A stretch of 64,000 nucleotides of DNA from Salarias fasciatus (Eukaryota; Chordata; Actinopteri; Blenniiformes; Blenniidae): NCBI RefSeq assembly GCF_902148845.1, contig NC_043758.1, positions 37,513,643 to 37,577,642 on the forward strand. Direction: 5' to 3'. How positions within the stretch are numbered: position 1 is the stretch's first letter; every line of letters begins with the position of its first letter. The notes under the pieces were generated by a model. It was not told the DNA's origin. It worked only from the letters and a program-made list of their open reading frames with translations, and made no database searches. Position numbers and translations under genes: made by a program. Below are positions 16,001 to 28,612 of this stretch, one piece after another.

Positions 16001-17505
16001 GGAGGAAAACTCTACCCCGAAAAGTTGCCCCTTTGTCTCATATGCACAGTGATGGTCCACTGGATTTGGTGTGCATGGATTTTTTATCCATCGAACCAGA
16101 CTCAAGCAACACTGAAAACGTTCTTGTTGTCACTGATCACTATACACGGTACGCTCAGGCCTTCCCCACAAAAGATCAGAAAGCGGCGACTGTGGCAAAG
16201 GTTTTGGTGGAGAAGTACTTTGTTCACTATGGGCTGCCGAAGAGGATGCATAGTGATCAGGGACGGGACTTTGAGAGTTGTCTTATTCGTGAGCTGTTGA
16301 CTATGCTTGGCATTGACAAATCCAGGACCACCCCCTATCATCCTCAGGGTGATCCTCAGCCCGAGAGATTCAACAGGACATTGTTAGACATGTTGGGGAC
16401 TTTGGAGCCGAGCAGAAAGAGAAGGTGGAGTCAGTATGTTGCACAGTTGGTCCATGCATATAACTGCACTCCTAATGAGGCCACCGGGTTCTCCCCTTAT
16501 TATCTCATGTTTGGGCGTGAGGCCAGAATGCCTGTGGATCTTTGTTTTGGAACTTCAAGTGATGGAACTCGACCCAAAAAGTACTTGAAGTATGTTGCTG
16601 ACCTGAAAAGGGAGTTAAAAGCAGCATATAACTTAGCTGAAGCAGCTGCTGCTAAGCAAAACAAAGACAACAAACAGAGATATGATCAAAAGATTCGTTT
16701 TACACAGTTGTTGCCTGGGGACAGGGTTCTGATACGGAACTTGGGGTTATCAGGGAAGCACAAGTTAGCTGATCGTTGGGCTTCTAACCCGTACATTGTT
16801 GAGAGTCAAATGTCCGACTTGCCCGTGTTTCGGTTAAGACCGGCTGATGGACAGGGACCAGAAAAAACTCTCCATCGGAATCACCTCCTACCCCTGGGAC
16901 AAACTGTGACTCAGCAGCCACTTTCTGATCCTGAATGTGCACTTCCTGTCAGAACCAAGCATAGGAGGAGAAAGAGACATTGCAATGGTGTTGACCAATC
17001 AGACAGTGAACAGACACCAGTCGAATTGTTGAACAGACTGGAAGATGAAGAAGGGACAGTTACTGCACATAATGTTGAGAGTTCAGACTCAGATGATGAA
17101 GAACAGGGTGTATGGTTTGATGATGGAGCTCACAGGAACGGGGATCACACTGGAAGTACTGAACCTTTCAGTCTTGACCTCGACATTCTGTGGCATGACC
17201 AGAATGAACAGCCATCAACAGTGGACTCTGTGACTTCACCAGAAGCGAGTGAGAAAGAGGGACGTTCAGAGCCAGCTGAGACAGTCGAAGAGCCTGAACC
17301 TCCGTCAACTCATGAAGATGAGACAGACTTTGAAACTGAGCCGGACGTTGCTTTTGAGACTGAGACCAGACGTGCACACAGACTCAGACGAGCTCCTCTC
17401 AAGTTAACCTATGACACTCTTGGTAGTCCCAGTATTATTGCCAATCCCACAGTTAGGCATGTTTCCTGTTTTTATAAGTGGATTGGCACTCCACTTGTTG
17501 CTTGA
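13063..17505 (+). CDS. pol: Pol polyprotein of the Gypsy element (fossil)
   Basis: A frame of about 1,480 aa read in a different phase from gag, a layout known in this family. In order it shows an aspartic protease (DTGSQV near residue 45), a reverse transcriptase with YLDDL near residue 502, an RNase H beginning near residue 670 (HVDAS), and an integrase with the HHCC finger near residues 942-985 and the core around MDFLS and SDQGRDF. An acidic tail follows. It would copy element RNA and insert the DNA. No envelope frame is present. Confidence 0.92.
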   Translation: MVKTRSNKCIKSDKQVVDTIPEGLVGPSSAVSVQIEGIYAKAILDTGSQVTLLYKSFYEKYLTHLPLTPISALQIWGLSPSEYPYDGYLSVRLEFMEADVGVVENIDALVLVCPDPAVKGEASILIGTNTPTVQRLLKSCKDKRGEDFLSTMQIHPVFQGVFEKLADTPPCCDDDDDKRGTVWFTQTKPVTLRPGGVARVTGVPKFQGIPSSHAILVDSPDEQSDDSRFPDQILVRSELQASSVVMSKRITVLVRNVSAKAVTLTKGTPIAHLFPVEVPPHGVSKETKDKSKNKMTPASLNFGDSPVSKEWKERLTKKLMERSEVFSTHEFDVGCSQNTCHTIKTTDDRPFRERSRRLPPADVEALREHLGQLKKAGIITESRSPYASPIVVVRKKNGKIRMCVDFRTLNRRTVPDQYTVPRIEDALACLNGSKWFSVLDLRSGYYQVPMSESDKEKTAFICPIGFYQFERMPQGVSGAPATFQRIMEKTVGDMNLLEVLVYLDDLIVFGATLEEHEARLLKVLDRLKDEGLKLSLDKCQFCQPSVTYVGHVISQNGVSTDPKKTEAVTTWPRPTTVTALRSFLGFCGYYRRFVKDYSKITYPLNQLLSGYPPAAKKSKLNNNRDYLNPAEPFGSRWDGECEAAFEMLKQRLTQAPVLAFADPRLPYVLHVDASREGLGGVLYQDQGEGLRPVAFVSRSLTPSEKHYPAHKLEFLALKWAVVDKLHDYLYGVKFEVRTDNNPLTYVLTSAKLDATGHRWLAALSTYDFSLKYRSGVQNIDADALSRLPHLSQTSEQKWKDISPAGVRAMCQSSTVTKQRNHCLTRAIDQLVPSVHALPQVFCNLSTLNTQGMPVLTHRELSEAQQEDVAIGEIWSAFQQGDVSRVDKTKHETCPSLLREWGNFKMQQGVLYRFTTPPGKAQQFQLVLPEKYREMVLKSLHDDSGHLGVDKTYGLIKDRFYWPRMKTAVEDYCKACARCIRRKTLPRKVAPLSHMHSDGPLDLVCMDFLSIEPDSSNTENVLVVTDHYTRYAQAFPTKDQKAATVAKVLVEKYFVHYGLPKRMHSDQGRDFESCLIRELLTMLGIDKSRTTPYHPQGDPQPERFNRTLLDMLGTLEPSRKRRWSQYVAQLVHAYNCTPNEATGFSPYYLMFGREARMPVDLCFGTSSDGTRPKKYLKYVADLKRELKAAYNLAEAAAAKQNKDNKQRYDQKIRFTQLLPGDRVLIRNLGLSGKHKLADRWASNPYIVESQMSDLPVFRLRPADGQGPEKTLHRNHLLPLGQTVTQQPLSDPECALPVRTKHRRRKRHCNGVDQSDSEQTPVELLNRLEDEEGTVTAHNVESSDSDDEEQGVWFDDGAHRNGDHTGSTEPFSLDLDILWHDQNEQPSTVDSVTSPEASEKEGRSEPAETVEEPEPPSTHEDETDFETEPDVAFETETRRAHRLRRAPLKLTYDTLGSPSIIANPTVRHVSCFYKWIGTPLVA

Positions 17506-17582
17506 ATGTTACAAGGTGATTCATTTTTGGGATACTGATATATTTGTGTAATGTACAAAGTCATGAGGGCATGCCTTTAAAT

Positions 17583-17596
17583 TAGTGGGGGGAGAG
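17583..17596 (+). other. Polypurine tract before the 3' LTR
   Basis: A G-rich purine run directly abuts the 3' LTR, the expected place for plus-strand DNA priming. Confidence 0.75.
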
Positions 17597-18691
17597 TGTA
17601 ATAACCTGATAAATATCAGTTGTGTGTTTCTCTGTTGTTGTTTTTTAATTATCTGATGTTTATGTATGTTCAGAATCAAATTCATAAATGGTTGTTAAAA
17701 TGTTTTTTATAATTCATTGTGAGGTTGTGAACTGAATTCAAAAATAGTTAATTGATATTGATTATTTTTTTTTTTTGTATTTGGAGAAAGTTTTTTTTTG
17801 CGTGTGTGACGACACAGCAGGAGGGACTAGTTTTGTGTCGGCGCGGAGGTTCACAGGGGCCGCGCATGGAGGAACGGGAGAACGAGAAACGTGTGGGGAG
17901 GAAACCAGACTTGGAGCCGTACTGGAGAGCGAAATCTGGATTATATCCCAGTCAGGCGGACTTTTCTCGGGTGGACCTCGCTCATCCTGTCGGGTGGAGC
18001 GGGTTTTGATGACGGAACCCCGTGCTTACTTGCCGTGCAGCTGGAGCTAACGAGATTAGCTTAGCTTGCTGGAGCGGCCTTGGCACGGCTTGCTTGAGGA
18101 ACGTCGGACGCCACAGGAACGGGGAGCGCTGTCGGTGGGAGCTGTGGAATCAGCACGGACGCTGCCTGGTGGAGGTCAGTACGTGGTCAGCAGGAGGGAC
18201 CGAGCCCTGCAGTTGGCCGCTGTTTCTTCGCACAGAGAGAGGACAGTCTGCCGGCAGGGGAACTACAGGTGTGGCAGGGATACCGTCACCTTTGAAACTG
18301 GGGGGGAACGCCATTTAAGAGCTCCAACATAAGGCGCGCCAACGAACTATAAACTGAACTTTAAAACAAGAGTGCACTCAGGCTCACAGAATATAGTTTT
18401 TTTCATTTAAATCCCGGGTGATTGTGTTTATATTGATTGATTCATTGTCCATTCAAGGTGTTAATTTGATGTGGTTTTGAAAGAGTTCAATACAGAGTTC
18501 ACTTCAATCGTTGTGGTTGTATTATTTCTGCGGTGTATTCATACAAAGTGAAGTGAGAATCATACATTACCCTAGACTGTTTTTTTCATTGGAATGTCTC
18601 TCTCACCTTAATTTTATTAATCTAAAGGGACTCTTATTTCATCCGTCCATTATACAGTGTTTTATGTAGAGCCGGTGGTGAGAGGGTTACA
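17597..18691 (+). repeat. 3' LTR of the Gypsy element
   Basis: Near-identical to 10452-11546 over its whole 1,095 bp and bounded on the right by the ctcg target duplication. Confidence 0.95.
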
Positions 18692-19656
18692 CTCGTCTCC
18701 CCATTGCTGTGAGGAGAAGCTGATTATTCCTGCACAGAAACGAGCAGAGGCTTCACATACGGTGTAAAGCTTATCGAAACGCAAAGACAAGAGATAGATG
18801 GTCTTCTAAGATCTGCCACCGATGTGTTTTTACTTAACTGATGCGAGAAGTGTGTTGGTTGTTGGTTCTTCACAGTCGGGGGTGTTTCACCTCTGAAAGG
18901 AAGGCCGTGTGTGAAGAGGGTTAAACAGCAGAGTGTGTGTAACGGCAGGTGTGAAGTGACGCCTGGAGAGCTTCATGCAGCACAGATGTGTGCCAGTGTG
19001 GCACAAGTGAGATGAAGTGGGTGTCCTCCTTCTGCTGCATTATCTTTAGCAGCTCTCTTCGTAGAAGGTAGCAGGTAGATTCATGTTTTATTTCAAACAT
19101 ACAGATTTAATCTCAAACTGTCGCTGAAATGACAGGAACCCTGTAGATCATCTGAATGAAGATGTAGTCTGAATTTATTACAGTAAACCTCCCTCCCTAT
19201 AATATTGATGAAAGCTCTGATTAAACTTTCCCAGCTTGACATTTCCTCAGTGCAACGTATTTTAAGGAAGTGACTGAAAGAAGTGTTTTGAAACGGACGC
19301 GTATGTTTAAAGTAACTGTTTCAAATAACAGGAAAATGTTGTAAGGTGTGATAACAGTATTTTGAAACACTCATTAAAAAGGTTCCAGACCCCTGATCTG
19401 GATTTAAAGTGGCTCCCTGACACGTCCTACCGTCCACAGCTCGTGCTGCCTGTGTTAATAAACAACAGCTGATCGTGTTTTTTCTTCACAGAGATGAAGA
19501 AATCAGCACACAGAGCTTTCCACAGGTTTTCTGACACGATCCACACAGATGGATTCAGCTGGTTGCAATCTGCAGCTTCACCACCAGGTGTCGCTAAAGC
19601 CTGGATGCTTCTGTAGGCAGAGCCCAGTGGAGTTTAGGATGTTGACTCACTGCAGG

Positions 19657-20096
<440 letters not shown>

Positions 20097-20097
20097 C

Positions 20098-20364
<267 letters not shown>

Positions 20365-20646
20365 CAGAAACAGAATGTCTTTCATCATGTGAAGGTTTGT
20401 GTGTAGAAATAAATGACTTGAAGCGGCGAGCGTCAGCAGCTCTGCGTTCATTTCTCTGAACAGGTTTCTGTCGTGACCGACTGTCTGCTTCATCGCTGGA
20501 GGAAGAAACATTTCCATCCCAGAAAGCCACAAGTGTCCAGAGGCGTCCAGCGAAGGAAGACGGGTTAAAAACAGTACAGACATTAGAAAAGCAGCTGGCT
20601 GTAGCTTCTTGTCGTTTCCCCTGAGGAGGAGCAGCAGAAGACGCCC

Positions 20647-22977
20647 TCAGGCCGGGCCGGGCGAGGCCTCACAGGACCGCTGAAGTCTCACCACCAGTCT
20701 CTTAATCTGCTCGAAGCTCACAAACATCACGATGTTCCAGGATCCCAGGCGAAGGAACGAGGGCATGAAGCTGGAAGAAGACAGTATTTCTCAGTACAGT
20801 CGGTGCGCCCTGCAGTAAGATACACCAAACAAAGCCTGGAAGCTCTAAATGTCTCTGTCAGCTGGGATCAGGTAGAAAATGAACGGATGAACCGCAGCAG
20901 AGCTTTGAAATGTAGATATGTGACACATTCTAGATGATTTACCTCCCAAGTGCAGGAATAAAGGATGAACTAAATGTAATCAGTTCCATTATATCTGCTC
21001 ATAAGACCCATATCTCAGACCATCAGAGCTCAGCATGATGTTTTCAGGAGTGTGTTTCAGCGGGGACGGAGACGCCTGGACCGACTCACCCCTTGTAGAA
21101 CGCCGTGGGCCCCTCTTTGAACTGCATGGTCAGGGCGCAGTGCACGGCGCTGCTGTACTGCCCGGGCACCGAGTTCATGTAGCGGGTCTTCACCACGTCC
21201 ACCGGCGACGCCACCACGGTGGTGCAGAAGCCCGCCGCGAAGCCGGCGGTGAAGTGGCACGGCATGTTGTCTGAGGGAAAACGCCGGGGTCAAACGCCCG
21301 GACTCGGGGAAACCGGGAGAGTGTGGAGCGGAGCGCTGACCTGTCATCAGGCCGTACTTCAGGATGAGCTCCTTGATAATGTCGTAGGTCACCAGCTCCG
21401 AGCAGTTCACGATGGCGTTGCGGGCCACGTTCGGCAGACACCCTGGACAGCGAGCGGAAAACAGGGCTGCTCACCTTTTCATGCCTATTTTTCAGTCTTA
21501 AAGGACACTCACTCAGATGTGTCACTTTATGTCATTCCCAGGCTTTCTGTTGTATAAAACACATAAAATAAAACTGAAGTCCACTCAGTTTGCCCATCGC
21601 TGCACCTTTCCAGAGTCCTCGGAGGCCCTCGTCCCTGGCGATGGTCCTGTAGGCCTCCAGGGTGCCGCTGTACCTCTTGGCCGAGCTCTCGGGCAGCCGG
21701 CTCTGAGCCTGGAAGCGGACCTTCACCACGTCGGTGGGCTGCGCAAACGCCACCGCCATGGCGCCCGTGGTGCAGCCCGCCAGCAGCCGGGGGAGGATTC
21801 CTGCGTCTGGAGCACCAACAGCAAGCAGCATGAGGAGCAGAGGCGCAGGACAGAAAGCTGCCAGAGGCAGAGGAGGCTGAGACACGCTGGAACCAACAGG
21901 AATGCTTCAATATGTTCCTCAGCATAACTGGAGCTTTTAGCAGACATGAGACTCTCACCAAGCTGCTCATGAACATGTTTCTTCCTGCGTCTCAGTGGAA
22001 GCAGAACACGCCTGAAACTTACTGTCTGAGGTCACGATATAATTACTGAGGTAGTAAATCTTAACAGGCCAGCATTCAAACTCGTATAACTAGTTACAGG
22101 CGGGATGGAGACAAACAGGCTGCTCTGACGGGATTCTCGTCTTCAGGCTGACGTTAGGAGACGAGCGGCTGACAGCTCCTGACTGCGGGAATGTTCTCAG
22201 CCTCTTCCTCTTCTGGTAAAGTTCAGCTGAAAGCTGAATGCTCTATTTCCTGGGATATTTTCTCCTTTCACCGGAGAGGCAGTGTGTGGTGTGAGCAGTA
22301 ATGAAGGATGTGATGTGAACACGCACGTTGCGTCCCCCCGCTGTAGAGCTCCTTCATGGAGTCGTACAGGCCGATCCGGACCGAGGCGAAGCACGTCTGC
22401 CGGTGGAGCCCCGCCACCAGGCCGCTGTACAGGCTGGCCGGCCCCTCCGCCTTCACGAGGGTGTAGATGGTGCCGAACACGCCCCTGTACCTGTGCCCGG
22501 CCCGCTGGCCCTTTGGAGAGAGGCCGGATTCCCCCTGGACCTGCCGGGACGGGAGGGTAGGATTACCGCTTCCTTAGTGCTCATGAGCGCGATGATTAGA
22601 GGAAACACCGGATTTAAAACCGGGTAAAGAGAAGCTAAAGAAACGTGTTGTTTCTGGGCTTCGTGTCTCTTCATTCACTGTGTTTCGTGCTGGTACAAGA
22701 CATTTTTAAAATAATCTGACTTCAGATAATATTTATTACGTTATTTAACTGTAGCAAAATTTTGTTAGGTAAAAATAAAAAAATAGAAACTGTCCCATGA
22801 GTACATAGTATTCGTACTTTTTTCACTTTTGTCAAAAGATAAAAACAAGTGTTTCTTTCTCAAAGCCAAAATGTATCCAAATGTCCTGATTAACAGTGTT
22901 TAAAGTGAATCATTTACACTGCAGGACATAAAATGTCTAAAATGTCTCCATCAGGAAGTTTCCACATAACAGCATGT

Positions 22978-23052
<75 letters not shown>

Positions 23053-25561
23053 GTTAATCAGTATGTATATCTGTCTACAGCTCTCAGCTGTGATAAAGAA
23101 CTTGTGCTGTCTGAACCTGAATGGTCTGCAGCCAGTGACAGGGGACAGATGTGATCCTGGACCAGTGATCTGAGAAATGACAACAGCTGCACAGAGTCCG
23201 GACCACCAGTCCGCACCACTCAGATTAACGCAGGTCTGAATGGAGACGGCCGTGAAGGATTCTGAACAAACAGGAAGCAGGAGAGCCTGAAAATAGGCTT
23301 CGTTACCTTTAAAGGCTCATCTAACGGAGCAAAACAGCTGGTTCTCCAACGAGGAGCAGCGGAATTCACAGCAGGTGTTTGATCCAGTGGATCAATAAAT
23401 GTCCTGGTCCAGTCAGAACTGGTATTTGAACAGTCCTCCTCGTCCTGCTGCTTACATTTTCACTTCACGAAGGCAAAACGACTCATGACGGTTGATCAAC
23501 AGGACCCACCCAGGCTCCACCCAGGCTCATCAGCAGGATGTACAGAGATCCAGACCGGAAGAGTCCAGAAAGACGGAGATCCAGACCGGAAGAGTCCAGA
23601 AAGACAGAGATCCAGACCGGAAGAGTTCAGAAAGACGGAGATCCAGACCGGAAGAGTCCAGAAAGACGGAGATCCAGACTGGAAGAGTCCAGAAAGACAT
23701 AGATCCAGACCGGAAGAGTCCGGAAAGACAGAGATCCAGACCGGAAGAGTCCAGAAAGACATAGATCCAGACCGGAAGAGTCCAGAAAGACGGAGATCCA
23801 GACTGGAAGAGTCCAGAAAGACAGAGATCCAGACCGGAAGAGTCCAGAAAGACGGAGATCCAGACCGGAAGAGTCCAGAAAGACAGAGATCCAGACCGGA
23901 AGAGTCCAGAAAGACAGAGATCCAGACCGGAAGAGTCCGGAAAGACATAGATCCAGACCGGAAGAGTCCAGAAAGACAGAGATCCAGACCGGAAGAGTCC
24001 AGAAAGACATAGATCCAGACCGGAAGAGTCCGGAAAGACAGAGATCCAGACCGGAAGAGTCCAGAAAGACATAGATCCAGACCGGAAGAGTCCGGAAAGA
24101 CAGAGATCCAGACCGGAAGAGTCCAGAAAGACAGAGATCCAGACCGGAAGAGTCCAGAAAGACGGAGATCCAGACTGGAAGAGTCCAGAAAGACAGAGAT
24201 CCAGACCGGAAGAGTCCAGAAAGACGGAGATCCAGACCGGAAGAGTCCAGAAAGACAGAGATCCAGACCGGAAGAGTCCAGAAAGACAGAGATCCAGACC
24301 GGAAGAGTCCGGAAAGACATAGATCCAGACCGGAAGAGTCCAGAAAGACAGAGATCCAGACCGGAAGAGTCCAGAAAGACATAGATCCAGACCGGAAGAG
24401 TCCGGAAAGACAGAGATCCAGACCGGAAGAGTCCAGAAAGACATAGATCCAGACCGGAAGAGTCCGGAAAGACAGAGATCCAGACCGGAAGAGTCCAGAA
24501 AGACAGAGATCCAGACCGGAAGAGTCCAGAAAGACATAGATCCAGACCGGAAGAGTCCAGAAAGACATAGATCCAGACCGGAAGAGTCCAGAAAGACAGA
24601 GATCCAGACCGGAAGAGTCCGGAAAGACAGAGATCCAGACCGGAAGAGTCCAGAAAGATGGAGATACAGAGACTGGAAGAGCCCAGAAAGACAGAAAAGT
24701 GGACTTGGTCCTTGGACCTCTTCCCTCACTGATGAACAGAGTCCTGTGGAACCAGGTGATCTAACAGAACCATCAGAAACCTTTTCCATCTAAGGTCTGC
24801 GTGCTGGACCTCCTGAAAGGTCCCTGAACGCACCACCAGGCAGAGACCTCATGGTCTTCATGGGCCAGGGAGCTTTCTTCCTGGACGAGGACCGGTCCCT
24901 GATGACGGGCCGTTCGGAGGTGATGTTGGAGACGCTCTGCAGCCGGTGACGGGGGAGTGACAGAGCGGACAAGACCTGCATGACCAACACAGGCCTCACT
25001 TCATCTTCAGGGACCGTGAAGACTGGGGGACCTCAACCACAGTCACCTGGACCTTCTCCAGACCTGGATCCACGGAAAGCGTCTGGGATCAGCTGAGTGT
25101 GTGGATCATAACTCTGTACCCAGAGCCTCAGAGACTGAGGAAGAATCTGTAAGCGATGCTCAGGGGAACATGAAGTTACTGAGACACTGTTTTGTTGCGT
25201 TTCCACTACTGCTGGTTTTGATTCTATAAACGTTAGAAACGAGGACACTGCCTCCTTAAATCCCTACTTCCACAATATATCATCACTGTAGCGAGAACTT
25301 TATTTTCCTCAATACGCCAGACTTTAATGTGAGAAGTGCATTTAAATAGTTGGATGTTTATTTTCAGAGGAGCAGAGCCGTGAGCTCGTGCTCTCAGTGT
25401 TTCCAGGTGAGCCGGGCTCCAGCATCACGTCTCACCTGCAGGCGCACTTTGGCCGTGTCCAGAGGAAAGGTGACCAGGTCCGCCACGCACCCCGCCGAGC
25501 CCGCCGAGAAGATCTTCACTGCCACGGAGGGAGTCCGGTCAGCTGCTGCGCCCCCGGTCAT
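20647..25561 (-). CDS. ucp3: Mitochondrial uncoupling protein, UCP2/UCP3 type
   Basis: This is an inner-membrane carrier of the SLC25 family that lets protons or anions cross and lowers membrane potential. Six exons join in phase: 25561-25436, 22540-22327, 21806-21606, 21442-21341, 21270-21090 and 20770-20647, giving 315 aa. The 102- and 181-bp exons are as expected for UCP genes. All three carrier signatures are present: [23 protein letters not shown] and [11 protein letters not shown]. The UCP-type phrases [10 protein letters not shown]-like ([10 protein letters not shown]) and [17 protein letters not shown] also occur. The start is the only ATG that gives a normal UCP N-terminus. It lies next to c2cd3, as UCP3 does in human, which is why ucp3 is preferred; the family call is much safer than the paralogue call. 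Intron 1 (22541-25435) holds a CA repeat and a large minisatellite. Confidence 0.9.
22980..23051. repeat. (CA)n microsatellite
   Basis: A CA run of about 36 units in ucp intron 1. Confidence 0.97.
23547..24690. repeat. 31-bp minisatellite with higher-order structure
   Basis: About 36 tandem copies of a 31-bp unit (gatccagaccggaagagtcc followed by agaaagac and a variable triplet) plus one degenerate copy at the right end, all in ucp intron 1. Units differ at a few sites: accgg/actgg, tccag/tccgg, and the tail acgg/acag/acat. The period is not a multiple of three and the unit has few stops, so long meaningless frames run across it on both strands. Variant order shows units 8-19 (23764-24135) repeated as units 20-31 (24136-24507). 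Confidence 0.97.
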
Positions 25562-26966
25562 GATCCCACCGGCGGCTGGCTTTAAAAGGAGGAGGAGGAG
25601 GAGGAGAAGAGAGCCGCGCGCGTAAAAACGCCCGAGAGCAGAGTCCGCGCGCCTCAGAGCAGCTTTTATGTCCGGGTGAGCTTCCTACACCTGAAATATC
25701 TGATCAGCAGGATTTTCAAGGCTTCATGTCCGGAAAGCAGCTCCAGAGCAGCAGCTGCCTCGAGGAGGACGCCTGGTTCCGTCACCGTCCTCCGGCTGCG
25801 CCATGGCGCGCAAAGGCGCTCCAGACTATATAGCCAGCGGAGAGGCGAGCACCAGAAAACATCCCTGCGCACAAGTTCACACACACTCACTCACACCTGA
25901 CAGCTGCTTCACACACATCAGCCGACCTTCCTCTTCCTCCTCCTCCTCAGTCCCGCCTGAAAACCGGACACGCAACATCCAGGACGCAGCACAGCGCCTC
26001 AACCTGCAGACCCACAGGATCCTCCACAACAACAATATATAGAGTATTAAAGAAGAACTGAATTTATGAAGCTGGATATTGAGAAATAATTATTTCATGA
26101 AGGAATCTATTATGTTTGAATCGTTTTGGGTTGATTTCAGTGGTCTTGAAACTGTATGTTTAATTTTGGGAGAGTAAGTTCATATTTTTGCAGTTTTGCT
26201 GTTACTGAAAGTTACCAGTCAGTTACTTCTACACACTTAAACACGAAAACTTTTTAAAAAGTTTAAATTGTTAGAATTCTTGCTTTGAAAAATGCCAAAA
26301 ACATCTCAGGCCATGACACTATTCTACCTACATTTAGATTTCTAAATGCTAAAAAAAAAAAGTTTGAAACAGCTGTTTTAAAATGAAAAAGTTGTAACAC
26401 TTCAACAGATTAATTAAATCCAAACGAATAAAGCTTTTGTTTAATGCTGGTGTTTTTGTCAGGGGGGTTTGTTTCTCTCGGTTTCTGGCTGTACTTCAGT
26501 GTTTTCATGATGCGAACGTTTCCCTAACAAGACAACACTCGTTCGTCAATCACCTGTATTTGAGTGAAAGCTGATTTTTCAACGAAGCTAAACTGCGTCA
26601 CTGGAGTAATCATATTGTTTTATCAACTTTGGCCTCGATCCTAAAACACCTGCACAGAAATGTGTGTGTGAGCCGCTGCAGGTCTGAGGGAATCCGACGA
26701 TCTGGTGAGTAAAGGTCAAACGGAGTCGAAGCAGGGTGGAGATCTGCAGCACGCTTCTCAAACACACAGCAGCTGAACTTAAAGGAAAGCAACCAACATA
26801 CAGGAGGGTTTAATGTCAGTATGGAGAAGTCTGATCCACGAGCTTTGAACTTGAACATCGTTTTGCTCTGAGGCGCCTCAGGTTCACTCATTCACACTCG
26901 GCACGGTGGTGAATCAGGATTTATTTATAAAAATACAAAATATTACAGGAAATGTACAGGAGTGCG
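25562..26966. other. Intergenic between ucp and c2cd3
   Basis: This short stretch joins the ucp promoter side and the c2cd3 3' end. The first 400 bases are GC-rich and probably hold the ucp 5' UTR and core promoter. The rest is AT-rich with nothing recognised until a tttatt near 26921, a possible c2cd3 poly(A) signal read on the minus strand. Confidence 0.55.
25827..25832 (-). promoter_or_regulatory. Possible ucp TATA box
   Basis: A tatata run within GC-rich DNA about 265 nt upstream of the ucp ATG, reading TATATAG on the gene's strand. The transcription start is unproven, so this is only a candidate. Confidence 0.35.
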
Positions 26967-27313
26967 TCACAGCGTCCCGTCCGGACCGGCCTGGTCGAAG
27001 TGAGCTGCGAATATCTTGGCGATCCTCTGCGTCTCCCTCGTCATGGAGGAGGGCGACATGAGGGGGCGCTGACGGGGGCCTCTGGGAGCGCGGGGGGCCC
27101 GGGCCTGGAGGGAGGAGCAGGGAGAGGGCGTGAAACAGCATCAATACAAATCTCTGTCTTTATAGTTTCAGCCATGATGACGTTATGTAACAAATGAACT
27201 CTGCAAATACGACTTTCATAAAGGAAACCAGAACTAAAGGAACAGGCGTTACACCAAACAACAGGTCAGGTATGAGGCGTGTGTTGGCTCCTCAGTGACT
27301 CAGCCAGGCCCGA

Positions 27314-27388
<75 letters not shown>

Positions 27389-28580
27389 CGGGTTCAGACC
27401 GGCCTCTCGGTCACGTTGCTCCGTCACTGAGCTGATACTTTAAATGTTGATGCAAACATTATTACACAAAATAACCGAGGGACTGATCAATGTGGAAAAG
27501 TTGAAGGTTTCACAGAATTCCACGTGTCTTCAAGTCAGTGTGCTTTCTAAATAACGAGAATCTGAAGACCGAGCACAGAGAAACAGTCTCAGTCATCCTG
27601 ACTTCCACAGAGGAGGGGAGAAACAGGGAAATCCCTGTGGTGTCGGCTTTAAGCCTCCGGTAATCCGAGTCTGCACCTTCAGCTTCTGCTCAACCTGAAA
27701 AACAGCATGTGGAGGAGTCTGCAGTACAAACAACAATGAGGCGCACGTGGATCATTATCAGCCCTTAAAATGAGTCACAGCAGCACAAAACCAGAGCGCT
27801 CCAACAACTGCACGGGACTATTAAAGTCAAAAACCAGAGTGACCCGAGGTCTGAAGTGTTCCGATGTCAAAACCCTGAATAGATTTAGGATGTGTGTTTT
27901 TAACAAGGGGAGGAAACCTCCAGCCTGACGGGGGAATTACAGAAAACTCCTGTTGCACACACCTCCCTCACAGTGAGGCTGCTAACACACAGCTTTCAGC
28001 CCAGTCATCAGCCCGGCGTCTGCAGGGTGCTGAAAACCTTTTTTTAAAGCGAGAGAGGGAGAGAGAGAGAGAAAGAGAGAGAGAGAGACAGAGAGGGAGA
28101 GAGAGAGACAGAGAGACAGAGAGAGAGTGTTGATCTGATGGGAACTACTCACTGTGTCGCTGAGCGTCTGAGAGAAGGACGGCGCCAGGCGGATGGCTCT
28201 CATGGACGCCTCCAGCTGGTGGGAGGACAGGAAGAAGTTGGGGACGTCTGCTGGGACGGAGCTTAACGGAGGACGTTAAAAGAAACTCGGACAAAGAGCA
28301 GGACGTTTCCTCCAAATCACGAGCTCAAACATCATCCGGAACGTGAAGCCAAACAGAAAGACCCGATGGAAAAGGATACTGCTGGAGCTTTGCGTCTTGG
28401 CCGTCCGCTGAGCCTGGTGCATTGTGGGTAACCGTGCCGTGCCGTGTGCTGGGCGAGGAGTCGGACTCGGTCTGCAGCGTTCCGTCACCGTCTGGTTCTG
28501 CGTCTGAGCCGCTGCAGCTGCGTCTGCCTCCACCACCGCCAGCGTCCCCGTCCTCCTCCTCTTCCTCCCCGTCCTCCTTC

Positions 28581-28612
<32 letters not shown>

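Larger units (their letters stand above)
10452..18691 (+). mobile_element. Ty3/Gypsy LTR retrotransposon (fossil copy, looks whole)
   Basis: This is an 8.2-kb LTR element on the plus strand. Its parts are two LTRs of 1,095 bp each starting TG and ending CA, a tRNA-Pro type primer binding site, a gag frame, a pol frame ordered protease, reverse transcriptase, RNase H and integrase, and a purine tract before the 3' LTR. The pol order with integrase last and the absence of an envelope frame place it in Ty3/Gypsy. The sequence ctcg flanks both ends (10448-10451 and 18692-18695), a likely 4-bp target duplication. The LTRs are almost identical, so the insertion is recent. The copy looks structurally whole. 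Confidence 0.93.

Noticed and set aside
23547-24690. CRISPR-like regular repeat pattern
   Set aside because: There are no unique spacers between units, and the genome is a vertebrate's. It is a minisatellite.
23485-24789. Long open frames (up to about 419 aa) across the minisatellite
   Set aside because: They are simple translations of the 31-bp repeat, occur in several frames on both strands, and lie in an intron of ucp.
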